From: Saprospiraceae bacterium
Lineage (GTDB): Bacteria > Bacteroidota > Bacteroidia > Chitinophagales > Saprospiraceae
Direction: 5' to 3'
DNA length: 5,620 nt
NCBI GenBank assembly: GCA_022842255.1
Contig: JALHPW010000370.1
Coordinates: 1 to 5,620, forward strand
Every line of letters begins with the position of its first letter. Position 1 is the stretch's first letter. Shown here piece after piece: positions 1-5,620 of this stretch. The position numbers and the translations under genes are program-made. The notes beneath the pieces are model-generated. The model searched no databases and was not told the DNA's origin. It worked only from the letters and a program-made list of their open reading frames with translations.

Positions 1-273
1 CTGTTTGAGCGATGGAATGCTGCGCAAACCGCCCCCGTAATCAATTTCAAGTCGGGTATGGGCCGCCACTTCCGCCAGGATATGCAGGTTGGCAGGTCGC
101 CCCGTACGTGCACCATCCAAATCCACCATGTGAAGTCTGCGGATGCCAGCGGCTTCAAGTTCTTGCGCCAATTCGAGTGGACTGGCGTCGTATTCTGTTT
201 TTTGCTCGAAATCGCCTTGGCGCAACCGCACAAGTTTGCCGTCGAGCAGGTCGAAGGATGGAATAATTTGCAT
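1..273 (-). CDS. hisA: HisA, phosphoribosylformimino-5-aminoimidazole carboxamide ribotide isomerase, 5' part (partial)
   Basis: HisA is the cytosolic (beta/alpha)8-barrel isomerase of histidine biosynthesis. It converts ProFAR to PRFAR by an Amadori rearrangement. Reading the minus strand from ATG at 273 gives 91 codons with no stop before the window edge, about a third to two fifths of the usual ~240 residues. Visible family marks are the first barrel strand IIPSFDLLDGK (residues 3-13) with the catalytic-type Asp8, the strand HMVDLDGA (48-55), and the phosphate-binding GGGLR loop (80-84). The second catalytic Asp lies outside the window. A GAGG eight bases before the ATG is a modest ribosome-binding site. 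HisF is a paralogue with the same fold, but its N-terminus (R-I-I-P-C-L-D-V) differs, so HisA is clearly preferred. No hisH lies upstream and the neighbour is divergent, so hisA begins its transcription unit here. Any following his genes, such as hisF, would lie to the left. Confidence 0.93.
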   Translation of the reverse strand, partial: MQIIPSFDLLDGKLVRLRQGDFEQKTEYDASPLELAQELEAAGIRRLHMVDLDGARTGRPANLHILAEVAAHTRLEIDYGGGLRSIPSLKQ

Positions 274-310
274 GAAGATGTCCTCGTTCTTGAAAGGTTG
301 TTTGGGCGGG

Positions 311-318
311 CAAAGGTG
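311..318 (-). promoter_or_regulatory. Weak candidate -7 element for hisA
   Basis: The minus strand reads CACCTTTG here, one base off the Bacteroidota -7 consensus TAnnTTTG, 37 bases before the hisA ATG. A TTTG further upstream (minus strand, 341-344) sits 22 bases away instead of the usual ~19 for the -33 element. The match is imperfect, so this is only a suggestion. Confidence 0.3.
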
Positions 319-417
319 GTGAAATTCAAAACATGAAAATCAAAATCTTTACAATGAAATGCGGCAACCCTCCAAAAGGCTAAAGTGTGGCAAGAGCGGG
401 AATTTACAAAACTGCCT

Positions 418-425
418 TACTTTTG
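418..425 (+). promoter_or_regulatory. Bacteroidota-type -7 promoter element for the amidase gene
   Basis: TACTTTTG matches TAnnTTTG exactly and is followed by C, as in the two other promoters of this window. It lies 27 bases before the ATG at 453. That supports this start over an in-frame GTG at 387, which lies upstream of the element. No TTTG is seen at the usual -33 spacing. Confidence 0.6.
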
Positions 426-452
426 CCTATCAAAATATACACTCCCACCAAA

Positions 453-1727
453 ATGGTTCCTTCCAAAAACTGTTTGATTGCCACATTTTTGTGTCTGCTG
501 ACTTCCAGCTTCCTATCCGCACAAAGCGCTGCAAACAACCAGAACTACCTTACCACAACCGCCCAGGCTGGTGAAGACGCACTGGATCTGCTCGATCGCT
601 ATGCACTTGCCGATTTCAGTTGCAACGTCACACAATTCCTTAAGATAAATGACCTGGAGAACAACCGCCTCAAAGCCGGAACGACCTATAAAATTCCAGT
701 GCTGGTAGTAGTATATAATGGAAAAAGTATCCGTACCACCCTGAAAATCGAAGACTGGAAAACGGCCAAACGAATCGAGGAGTACAATAAAATGGCAAAA
801 CGGGAAGGGCTTCGCCCCGATTATTTTATCGAGAACAAAAAACTTTGGGTGCCTTGGCATGAACTCAACTGCCCGGAGGTGAAAACTTCTAAAATGGCTG
901 CAGGGGTCGGGCTGGCCACCGAAAAGGTCCGCGAAAAAGCACAGTCACGCCCATCGCCCAAAGTGGTTGCCGGAGGGGAAAAAGACCTGAATGGCGACCG
1001 GATATTCCCGATTTTTGGACCAGCATACCAAAAAACACCACTCCTCAACCGAAATATGAAGGGCAAGGTGTTTTACCTGATTAGCGGCCATGGCGGGCCT
1101 GACGTGGGCGCACAAGGCAAACGTGCGGGCCATACGCTCTGCGAGGACGAGTATGCCTATGATGTCACCCTACGCCTACTCCGTTTGCTGGTAAGCCATG
1201 GGGCCACCGCCTACATGATTGTCCGGGATGACAACGATGGCATTCGGGATGAACAGTATTTGAAATGCGACAAGGATGAGGAGGTACTAGGTGGCTTGGA
1301 GATTCCCTACGACCAAAAAGAACGGCTCCAACAACGCACGGACATCATCAATGCCCTGACCGAAAAACACAACCGGGCGGGACAGAGCGACCAGACCATT
1401 ATCGAAATCCACGTTGATTCACGGAGCCAATTGAAAAAACAGGACGTGTTTTTTTATTACCGCCCCGACAGCGAACCAAGTTTGGCCTTGGCCGAACATA
1501 TTCACCAAACGTTTGAAGCAAAATACCGCAAAGCCCAGGGTGGGCGTGGATATGGCGGCACTGTCACGCCTCGGTATCTATTCACACTCAAAGAAACCTA
1601 CGCCCGCCGTGCGGTGTACATAGAACTGGCCAATATCCAAAATGATTGGGACCAGCAACGCCTAGTGCTCAAAAACAACCGCCAGGCCATTGCAAATTGG
1701 ATTTGCCATGGGTTGTTGACGCATTAA
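453..1727 (+). CDS. Secreted zinc N-acetylmuramoyl-L-alanine amidase (Amidase_3) with LysM-like N-terminal region
   Basis: This 424-residue protein is predicted to cut the amide bond between N-acetylmuramic acid and L-alanine of peptidoglycan, in the periplasm or outside the cell. Residues 1-23 look like a Sec signal peptide: a Lys, a hydrophobic core, and a likely cut at SFLSA|Q. Residues 41-82 resemble a LysM fold, with an IN-x-L turn and an L-x-A-G-x-x-Y-x-IP end. Residues about 96-134 may be a second, more degenerate copy ending LWVP. The catalytic domain spans about 203-421: GHGG at 212-215 with zinc ligand His213, Glu231 in CEDEY, His320 in IEIHVDS, and the catalytic-type Glu391 in VYIELANIQN. 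Between the RDDND segment and the QQR segment it carries roughly 25 extra residues compared with short family members. ATG 453 is chosen because it begins the signal peptide and follows the promoter element at 418. The physiological role (cell separation or wall recycling) is not shown by context. Confidence 0.88.
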   Translation: MVPSKNCLIATFLCLLTSSFLSAQSAANNQNYLTTTAQAGEDALDLLDRYALADFSCNVTQFLKINDLENNRLKAGTTYKIPVLVVVYNGKSIRTTLKIEDWKTAKRIEEYNKMAKREGLRPDYFIENKKLWVPWHELNCPEVKTSKMAAGVGLATEKVREKAQSRPSPKVVAGGEKDLNGDRIFPIFGPAYQKTPLLNRNMKGKVFYLISGHGGPDVGAQGKRAGHTLCEDEYAYDVTLRLLRLLVSHGATAYMIVRDDNDGIRDEQYLKCDKDEEVLGGLEIPYDQKERLQQRTDIINALTEKHNRAGQSDQTIIEIHVDSRSQLKKQDVFFYYRPDSEPSLALAEHIHQTFEAKYRKAQGGRGYGGTVTPRYLFTLKETYARRAVYIELANIQNDWDQQRLVLKNNRQAIANWICHGLLTH

Positions 1728-1737
1728 TTGTTTTGGA

Positions 1738-1776
1738 TTTAGGGTTTGCCAAGGGCAGTGTCTCCTAAACCCTAAA
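1738..1776. terminator. Hairpin between convergent genes, candidate bidirectional terminator
   Basis: TTTAGGGTTT (1738-1747) pairs perfectly with AAACCCTAAA (1767-1776) around a 19-base loop. It starts 11 bases after the amidase stop and sits between two convergent genes, so it could end transcription from both sides. There is no clear T-tract after the stem on either strand and the stem is AT-rich, so termination strength is uncertain. Confidence 0.45.
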
Positions 1777-1803
1777 CAATCAGCCCTAAACCGTTAACAA
1801 TCA
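1770..1803. repeat. Short direct repeats in the convergent gap
   Basis: CCCTAAAC occurs at 1770-1777 and 1784-1791, and AACAATCA at 1775-1782 and 1796-1803. The second AACAATCA copy contains the gldC stop codon (TGA on the minus strand, 1803-1801). This looks like a decayed duplication of about 14-21 bases. Confidence 0.5.
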
Positions 1804-2157
1804 ACTTTCCTTAGGCACAATCTCTGTTTGTTGCCCAAAATAATGGGCAAATTTGGCAATGTCTTCTGCCAGCTCTTTATTTTGGGTTGCCTTGAGATAG
1901 GTTTGGCTCAGGGACCGAAGGGTTTGGTACATAAACCGGTCCATCTCCAGCACCTGCATTTCTTTGGTCCAGAGGTCGATTCTCAAAGTATCGCGGTGTT
2001 CCTTGTCGAACAAAGCGATGGCCATGGCCTTGCACTCTTCCAACTCGCCGCCATTGCGGTCGCTGGCCCCCCATTCGATGCGTACAGGCACTTGTTCGGC
2101 GTTTAACCCCACGCGGAGGGTAATGTCACTGGTTTTCACCACTTCGTTCGAGTCCAT
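1801..2157 (-). CDS. gldC: Gliding motility protein GldC
   Basis: This 118-residue protein matches the GldC family, small proteins of about 110 residues found across Bacteroidota and needed for efficient gliding in Flavobacterium johnsoniae. Family marks are a beta-rich start (DITLRVGLNAEQVPVRIEW, 11-29), the ECKAMAIALFD segment (41-51), the signature LRIDLWTKEM (58-67) followed by EMDRFMYQTL (71-80), and a C-terminal helix ending AKFAHYFGQQ (101-110). It has no signal peptide or membrane segment. I chose ATG at 2157 because homologues begin here and a -7 promoter element lies 31 bases upstream. An in-frame ATG at 2253 would add 32 unrelated residues encoded across that promoter. In F. johnsoniae gldC sits beside gldB. 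Here neither neighbour is gldB, so gldC stands alone. Its presence does not prove gliding, because non-motile members of the phylum also keep it. Confidence 0.92.
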   Translation of the reverse strand: MDSNEVVKTSDITLRVGLNAEQVPVRIEWGASDRNGGELEECKAMAIALFDKEHRDTLRIDLWTKEMQVLEMDRFMYQTLRSLSQTYLKATQNKELAEDIAKFAHYFGQQTEIVPKES

Positions 2158-2188
2158 TTTGAAAAAATTTGTTTCAACAAAAGAGCGG

Positions 2189-2196
2189 CAAAAGTA
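2189..2196 (-). promoter_or_regulatory. -7 promoter element for gldC
   Basis: The minus strand reads TACTTTTG, an exact TAnnTTTG match, followed by CCGC and 31 bases before the gldC ATG. In gldC sense the core is preceded by TCAAAAGTC and then ACTACTTTTGC, the same two blocks found before the acyltransferase gene. No TTTG is present about 19 bases upstream. Confidence 0.6.
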
Positions 2197-2215
2197 GTAA
2201 AATGCCCGACTTTTG
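2189..2215. promoter_or_regulatory. Inverted CAAAAGT / ACTTTTG pair in the gldC-nuclease divergent region
   Basis: CAAAAGT (2189-2195) and ACTTTTG (2209-2215) form a 7-base inverted repeat with a 13-base spacer. The left arm is the gldC -7 element. The right arm reads GACTTTTG (2208-2215) on the plus strand, one base from TAnnTTTG, and could be a weak promoter for the nuclease gene with a leader of 78 bases. It may be a two-way promoter or an operator. Confidence 0.4.
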
Positions 2216-2252
2216 AGCGAGCCGATCTTATCAGGACGATGCTGATTTTCCA

Positions 2253-2288
2253 CACATTGACCACATTGGCCTTATTGACCACATTTTT
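2253..2288. repeat. Four imperfect 9-bp tandem units before the nuclease gene
   Basis: The units read CACATTGAC, CACATTGGC, CTTATTGAC and CACATTTTT. Put another way, ATTGACCACATT occurs twice, at 2256-2267 and 2274-2285. The array ends five bases before the nuclease start codon, so it occupies the presumed 5' leader and would be transcribed. I see no good Shine-Dalgarno sequence in it. Confidence 0.7.
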
Positions 2289-2293
2289 TAATC

Positions 2294-4969
2294 ATGACCC
2301 TGCATTTCAGCCACGATTTTGACGCAATAGTCTATGCGCCACCCTCGCCCCAGCGCGAAGGCGAGTACTACTTCGGCCCGTCCAAGCTGCTACTCTGGCT
2401 AGAAAGCCAACTGGGCCTAAACGGTTATCGGAACAACACCGCCTACCTGCGCATCGAGCTGTACCGGCAAGCCCTCAATCAACACCTTGAAGAAGCCTCC
2501 ACTAGGCCATTTTTTGAAAAATCGTTCGAGGCGGACCGCTTTGCCACGGCCGAATCCTTGCTGGGCTGGCGGGATGAACTATTGTTGGCTGGTTGGGATT
2601 TTGCGCTTTCGGACTCCTTGCCACTCCGCTTGAAGGACCTTGCCGAGGTGGAAGCCCTGTTTCAGAAAAAACTTCAAGACCCGGAATTAGGCGTCCAGGC
2701 TGCCGGGTTTGCCGATCGTTTTGCGGAGGTATTGGGTATGTTGAAGCAGCGAAACATTCAATTGGACGAAATTCTGCTGTATGAACCTTTTTACTTACAA
2801 ACCCCTGTTATTCAACGAACTATAGCCATTTTTCGCAGTCAGGGCATCCGCATTCAGGAAATTGAAATCCAGGGGACTGCGGCTAGCGATACCCCTTTGG
2901 GTCAATTACAAAAAGGGCGCGGAGAAGGCGCTGGACGCTTGGCGATACTTCGGGCGAGGCGGGATTCGGATGCGGCTACTTTTCTTGCACAAACGCTGCG
3001 GGAAAACCCCGACTACCGCCCAACGTTTTTAATCCCAGAAATGAACCTTTTGTTGGAACAAAACCTGGTCAACGAAGGGTTTGCACCGATGGGCGTATTG
3101 TCGGCTTCCTTGGCCAGGCCCTCCTTGCAAGTGCTCAAACTCGCCCCCGCATTTCTTTGGGAACCCGTCGATGTGTTCAAAATCATGGAATTCGTCACCC
3201 TGCCTGTCAAACCACTGGACTCCGGTTTGGCCCTTGAAATAGCCAGGGTATTGGCAGAAAAACCGGGCTTGTTCAGCGACACCTGGTTTGCCGCTGTTTT
3301 TAGTTATTTAGAACAGGCCAATGTCTCGGACGAAGCCCGCAAACAATACGATTTTTGGTTCGACCGCCGCCGCTATCCTGCCGATGCCACCGCTCCCAAA
3401 CGCGACGCAATAGCGCTGTATGGCTATTTGCAGGAATGGGCCCAAGGATCTTTTGAGGAAACGAGCAGCACCAATTCCTCCCTGCTGGTACTTGCCGAGC
3501 AAGCGCGCCGTATCCGGGAACTGCTGGAGACACTCCCCGAGCAACGCATCGGCTTCTTGGAATTGGAGCGTATTGTACGCACCATTTACGAGCCCTCCCC
3601 CATGCAGCTTGCGCCCGCGGAAGTGGGTGGTTTTGCTTTCTTTCACCAACCGGGCGCTATTGCCAAACCGGTGCAAGACCTGGTTTGGTGGAATTGCATT
3701 TTTGAAAACGCAACCCCCGCGCCTGACAAATGGCAAAAAGAAGAGCGCTTGTTCCTTGAAAACCAAGGACTTGCACTCGAATCTCCCCGAATGCAAAGCC
3801 AACGAAAACAATTGCTGCAATTGCGCCCTATGCTCCAAACCGCTGGCAGTCTGTTGTTGGTCATCCCGCAACAGGTGGATGGCGCGGAGGCTGTTCCGCC
3901 CCTGTTGCTCAGCGATATAGAGGCTGTTTTTGGCGAATTAACCCATGAATTTACCTTCCAGTTGGATCAGCCGTCCGACCGGGAGCGGCTAAAACAATGG
4001 CTCAAAACCCCCACACAGGAAAACATCGCGCAGCGAAGCTCGGCCCGTCCACGGCCCATTCTCCAGGTTTCCAAACCTGGTTTGTTAAGTTCCAGTCCGT
4101 ATGAGACCCCGACCAATCTCGATAGTTTGTTTTACTACCCCCATCGCTGGTTTTTTCGGCAAAAAGCTCGACTGTACAACTCCAGCCTGCTCAGTGTAAC
4201 GGGCGAAACGACCCTGTTGGGCAGCCTGGCGCACCGCTTTTTTGAAAAACTTTTGAAAGATAACCTGGAAACGCTAGACCGGAAGACCTTGCACGAGTGG
4301 GTCGAAAACGAAGCCACCAACCTGCTTCCAAAGGAAGGAGCGACCCTTTTGCTGTACGGCAAGGAACCCGACCGGATTTCGTTTTTGAGCCGGGTTAAAA
4401 ATGCCGCCTGGAGCCTGGTTTCCTTGCTTCGTTCCAATGGTTGGGCAGTAGAAAGCACCGAAATGGAATTAACGGGCGAATTCGTAGGGATGCCTGTACG
4501 CGGAAAGGCGGATTTGGTGCTTCGCAGGGGCGACGAATTGGCCATTGTCGATTTGAAATGGAGCGGGGCAAAACGCCGTAAAGAGTTGATTCAGAACGGG
4601 GAAGACCTTCAATTGGTGCTCTATGCCCATTTGTTGCCGCCTCCAGAAAACTGGCCCCACACGGCCTATTTTATCCTAGATGAAGGCAAGATGATTGCCC
4701 GCAACACGGCAGCATTTAAAGAGGCCGTAGTGGCAGGCCGTGGTGGGGACGACCATGTGGCGGCCTGCACGTCGATATTTGAAAAAATGGAAAAAACCTA
4801 CGCCTGGCGGATGGCGCAAATCGAACGCGGCATGGTAGAGCTTCGAAGTGCCCGTACCGCAGCCGAATTGGAGGCTTTGTACGAAGGCCAGCTATTTGAT
4901 TTGTTGGAAATGAAGCACGAAGACGCCCCCTGGGATGATTACCGTACGTTGATGACGGTACACGGTTGA
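2294..4969 (+). CDS. AddB/RecB-like PD-(D/E)XK nuclease family protein
   Basis: This 891-residue protein is probably a cytosolic DNA-end processing nuclease of the AddB/RexB type, working in double-strand break repair or degradation of foreign DNA. Its C-terminal third holds a complete RecB-family nuclease motif set: His647 in GSLAHRFFE, Asp740 in RGKADLV, Asp753 and Lys755 in VDLKW, and Gln773-x3-Tyr777 in QLVLYAHL. The N-terminal two thirds resemble the inactive helicase-like part of AddB. FGPSKLLLWLE (27-37) sits where a nucleotide-binding loop would be but lacks GKT/S, and segments near 226-305 and 460-545 have the AddB-like pattern. Residues 611-619 (SLFYYPHRW) occupy the place where iron-sulfur AddB proteins have the first cluster Cys, and no C-terminal Cys cluster follows, so an Fe-S site is unlikely. 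The length is somewhat short for AddB. No helicase partner (addA) lies next to it in this window. ATG 2294 is the first plausible start. The stop codon falls inside a 14-bp tandem repeat. Confidence 0.82.
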   Translation: MTLHFSHDFDAIVYAPPSPQREGEYYFGPSKLLLWLESQLGLNGYRNNTAYLRIELYRQALNQHLEEASTRPFFEKSFEADRFATAESLLGWRDELLLAGWDFALSDSLPLRLKDLAEVEALFQKKLQDPELGVQAAGFADRFAEVLGMLKQRNIQLDEILLYEPFYLQTPVIQRTIAIFRSQGIRIQEIEIQGTAASDTPLGQLQKGRGEGAGRLAILRARRDSDAATFLAQTLRENPDYRPTFLIPEMNLLLEQNLVNEGFAPMGVLSASLARPSLQVLKLAPAFLWEPVDVFKIMEFVTLPVKPLDSGLALEIARVLAEKPGLFSDTWFAAVFSYLEQANVSDEARKQYDFWFDRRRYPADATAPKRDAIALYGYLQEWAQGSFEETSSTNSSLLVLAEQARRIRELLETLPEQRIGFLELERIVRTIYEPSPMQLAPAEVGGFAFFHQPGAIAKPVQDLVWWNCIFENATPAPDKWQKEERLFLENQGLALESPRMQSQRKQLLQLRPMLQTAGSLLLVIPQQVDGAEAVPPLLLSDIEAVFGELTHEFTFQLDQPSDRERLKQWLKTPTQENIAQRSSARPRPILQVSKPGLLSSSPYETPTNLDSLFYYPHRWFFRQKARLYNSSLLSVTGETTLLGSLAHRFFEKLLKDNLETLDRKTLHEWVENEATNLLPKEGATLLLYGKEPDRISFLSRVKNAAWSLVSLLRSNGWAVESTEMELTGEFVGMPVRGKADLVLRRGDELAIVDLKWSGAKRRKELIQNGEDLQLVLYAHLLPPPENWPHTAYFILDEGKMIARNTAAFKEAVVAGRGGDDHVAACTSIFEKMEKTYAWRMAQIERGMVELRSARTAAELEALYEGQLFDLLEMKHEDAPWDDYRTLMTVHG

Positions 4970-4981
4970 CGGTACACGGTC
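4954..4981. repeat. 14-bp tandem duplication across the nuclease stop codon
   Basis: GACGGTACACGGTT (4954-4967) is followed directly by GACGGTACACGGTC (4968-4981), differing only in the last base. The TGA stop (4967-4969) is formed at the junction of the two units. The final residues, T-V-H-G, are encoded within the first unit. Confidence 0.85.
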
Positions 4982-4999
4982 AATAGTCAAAAGTCTAAC

Positions 5000-5007
5000 T
5001 ACTTTTG
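5000..5007 (+). promoter_or_regulatory. -7 promoter element for the acyltransferase gene
   Basis: TACTTTTG matches TAnnTTTG exactly. Its G lies only four bases before the ATG at 5012, which puts the expected transcription start at or next to the start codon. A CAAAAGT at 4988-4994 forms an inverted pair with ACTTTTG at 5001-5007, and TCAAAAGTC plus ACTACTTTTGC repeats the gldC promoter arrangement. No TTTG is found at the usual -33 spacing. Confidence 0.6.
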
Positions 5008-5011
5008 CGGC

Positions 5012-5605
5012 ATGGCAAAAATTTGGGCTATTTACGCTGCGGCGCTTTTTCTGATCTTAATGACCTTGAGCCTTCCTATTGTTGGCTTGAACATGGCGAT
5101 AACGCCAGGGAAACGTGCTTTACGGAACAATATTTACTATCTCCACCACATCTTCACGCCGATTTTTTTGACATTGGTGGGCATCCGCTTGAAGGTGGAG
5201 GGTAGCGAACGACTTGACCCTAAACAGAGTTATGTCATTGTGGGCAACCACAGCTCATCGCTCGATTTTATCATCAATGGCCATGCCTTTCCGGGGGTGT
5301 TCCGATTTTTAGCCAAACAGGAATTGCAAAAAATTCCTGTTTTTGGGCTGATCGTCAGGAAGATGTGCCTGGTGGTCGACCGTAGCAGTGCCATGAGCCG
5401 GGCACGGAGTGTGGTAGCCATCAAACAACAATTGGCGGAAGGTTGGAGTATCTTAATTTACCCGGAAGGGAGCCGTAACACTACCGACCAGCCGCTGGGG
5501 CATTTTTTTGATGGGGCATTCCGTATCGCCATTCAAACGGGTGCACCGGTGGCCATTCAAACCATCGTGAACATCCGTCACATCACCGTTAACGGAAAAG
5601 GGCTT
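5012..5605 (+). CDS. PlsC-type 1-acyl-sn-glycerol-3-phosphate acyltransferase, 5' part (partial)
   Basis: This is predicted to be a membrane-bound acyltransferase that adds the second acyl chain to lysophosphatidic acid, giving phosphatidic acid for phospholipid synthesis. The genomic part encodes 198 residues, most of a typical ~240-residue protein. Residues 4-26 form a hydrophobic N-terminal anchor, and 47-58 are a second hydrophobic stretch. Family motifs are present in order: NHSSSLD (79-85), the NHx4D catalytic motif with His80 and Asp85; FLAKQEL and KIPVFG (99-112); YPEGSRN (150-156), the acceptor-phosphate-binding EGxR motif; and GAPVAIQT (177-184). ATG 5012 keeps the whole membrane anchor; an internal ATG at 5060 would remove most of it. 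The frame stays open to 5620, but the last five codons (R-S-E-E-H) come from adapter sequence. Related acyltransferases for lipid A or ornithine lipids share these motifs, so the exact acceptor is inferred. Confidence 0.88.
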
Positions 5606-5620
5606 AGATCGGAAGAGCAC
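5606..5620. other. Illumina TruSeq adapter remnant at the contig end
   Basis: AGATCGGAAGAGCAC is identical to the first 15 bases of the Illumina TruSeq read-1 3' adapter. The final AC distinguishes it from the read-2 adapter, which continues GT. It sits exactly at the end of the sequence, as expected from untrimmed read-through at a contig end. It should be treated as artefact, with genomic sequence ending at about 5605. Confidence 0.95.

Noticed and set aside
333..383. A 16-codon plus-strand frame starting ATGAAAATC
   Set aside because: It is very short, lies upstream of the promoter at 418, has no ribosome-binding site and resembles nothing I recognise.
387..452. GTG at 387 as the amidase start, adding 22 residues
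   Set aside because: It lies upstream of the TACTTTTG promoter element at 418 and would bury the signal peptide behind an unrelated extension. ATG 453 begins a normal signal peptide.
471..494. Lipoprotein signal with Cys14 in the amidase leader
   Set aside because: The residues before Cys14 (T-F-L) do not fit a lipobox, and the Cys sits inside the hydrophobic core. A standard cut after SFLSA fits better.
2158..2253. ATG at 2253 (minus strand) as the gldC start, adding 32 residues
   Set aside because: The extension is encoded across the gldC promoter element and the inverted repeat, and GldC homologues begin near MDSNEV.
2253..2288. A CRISPR-like array
   Set aside because: The units are 9 bp, directly adjacent, without spacers, and no cas gene is nearby.
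2372..2404. Possible Walker A site near the nuclease N-terminus (FGPSKLLLWLE)
   Set aside because: It has no GK[T/S], so ATP binding is not supported. The position only resembles the degenerate loop of AddB-like proteins.
3308..3871. A 187-codon minus-strand frame inside the nuclease gene, plus a 166-codon plus-strand frame at 3420-3920
   Set aside because: The nuclease frame is supported by family motifs on both sides. These are non-coding shadows without domains or start signals.
1..5605. A defence island or mobile element around the nuclease
   Set aside because: No transposase, integrase, toxin-antitoxin, restriction or phage gene is present, and the neighbours are ordinary chromosomal genes.

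Overview
The window looks like a contig end from a member of the Bacteroidota, plausibly a Saprospiria-type genome, although the class is inference. The main evidence is a gliding-motility gldC gene, a group-typical gene. In addition, three start regions carry TACTTTTGC, a match to the -7 promoter element (TAnnTTTG) of this phylum, and strong Shine-Dalgarno sites are scarce. Base composition looks moderate and even throughout, and I see no insertion sequence, tRNA, rRNA or CRISPR array.

Layout from left to right. (1) 1-273, minus strand: the first 91 codons of hisA (histidine biosynthesis), running off the left edge. (2) 274-452: a divergent promoter region. (3) 453-1727, plus strand: a secreted zinc N-acetylmuramoyl-L-alanine amidase (Amidase_3 fold) with a divergent LysM-like front half. 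(4) 1728-1800: a convergent gap with a hairpin and short repeats. (5) 1801-2157, minus strand: gldC. (6) 2158-2293: a second divergent promoter region ending in a 9-bp tandem repeat. (7) 2294-4969, plus strand: an 891-residue AddB/RecB-like protein with a complete C-terminal PD-(D/E)XK nuclease motif set. (8) A short gap holding a 14-bp tandem repeat that overlaps the nuclease stop codon, then a promoter. (9) 5012-5605, plus strand: the 5' part of a PlsC-type lysophospholipid acyltransferase. The last 15 bases, 5606-5620, are an exact match to the start of the Illumina TruSeq read-1 adapter and are almost certainly not genomic.

The genes do not form one pathway. They cover amino-acid biosynthesis, cell-wall remodelling, gliding or envelope function, DNA-end processing and phospholipid synthesis. 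Most have their own promoter, so this reads as ordinary chromosomal core rather than a mobile or defence island. I found no convincing new multi-gene system. The points most worth checking are the adapter contamination, the recurring TCAAAAGTC / ACTACTTTTGC promoter pair, the possibly leaderless acyltransferase transcript, the AddB-like nuclease without an AddA neighbour, and short intergenic repeats that reach into stop codons.
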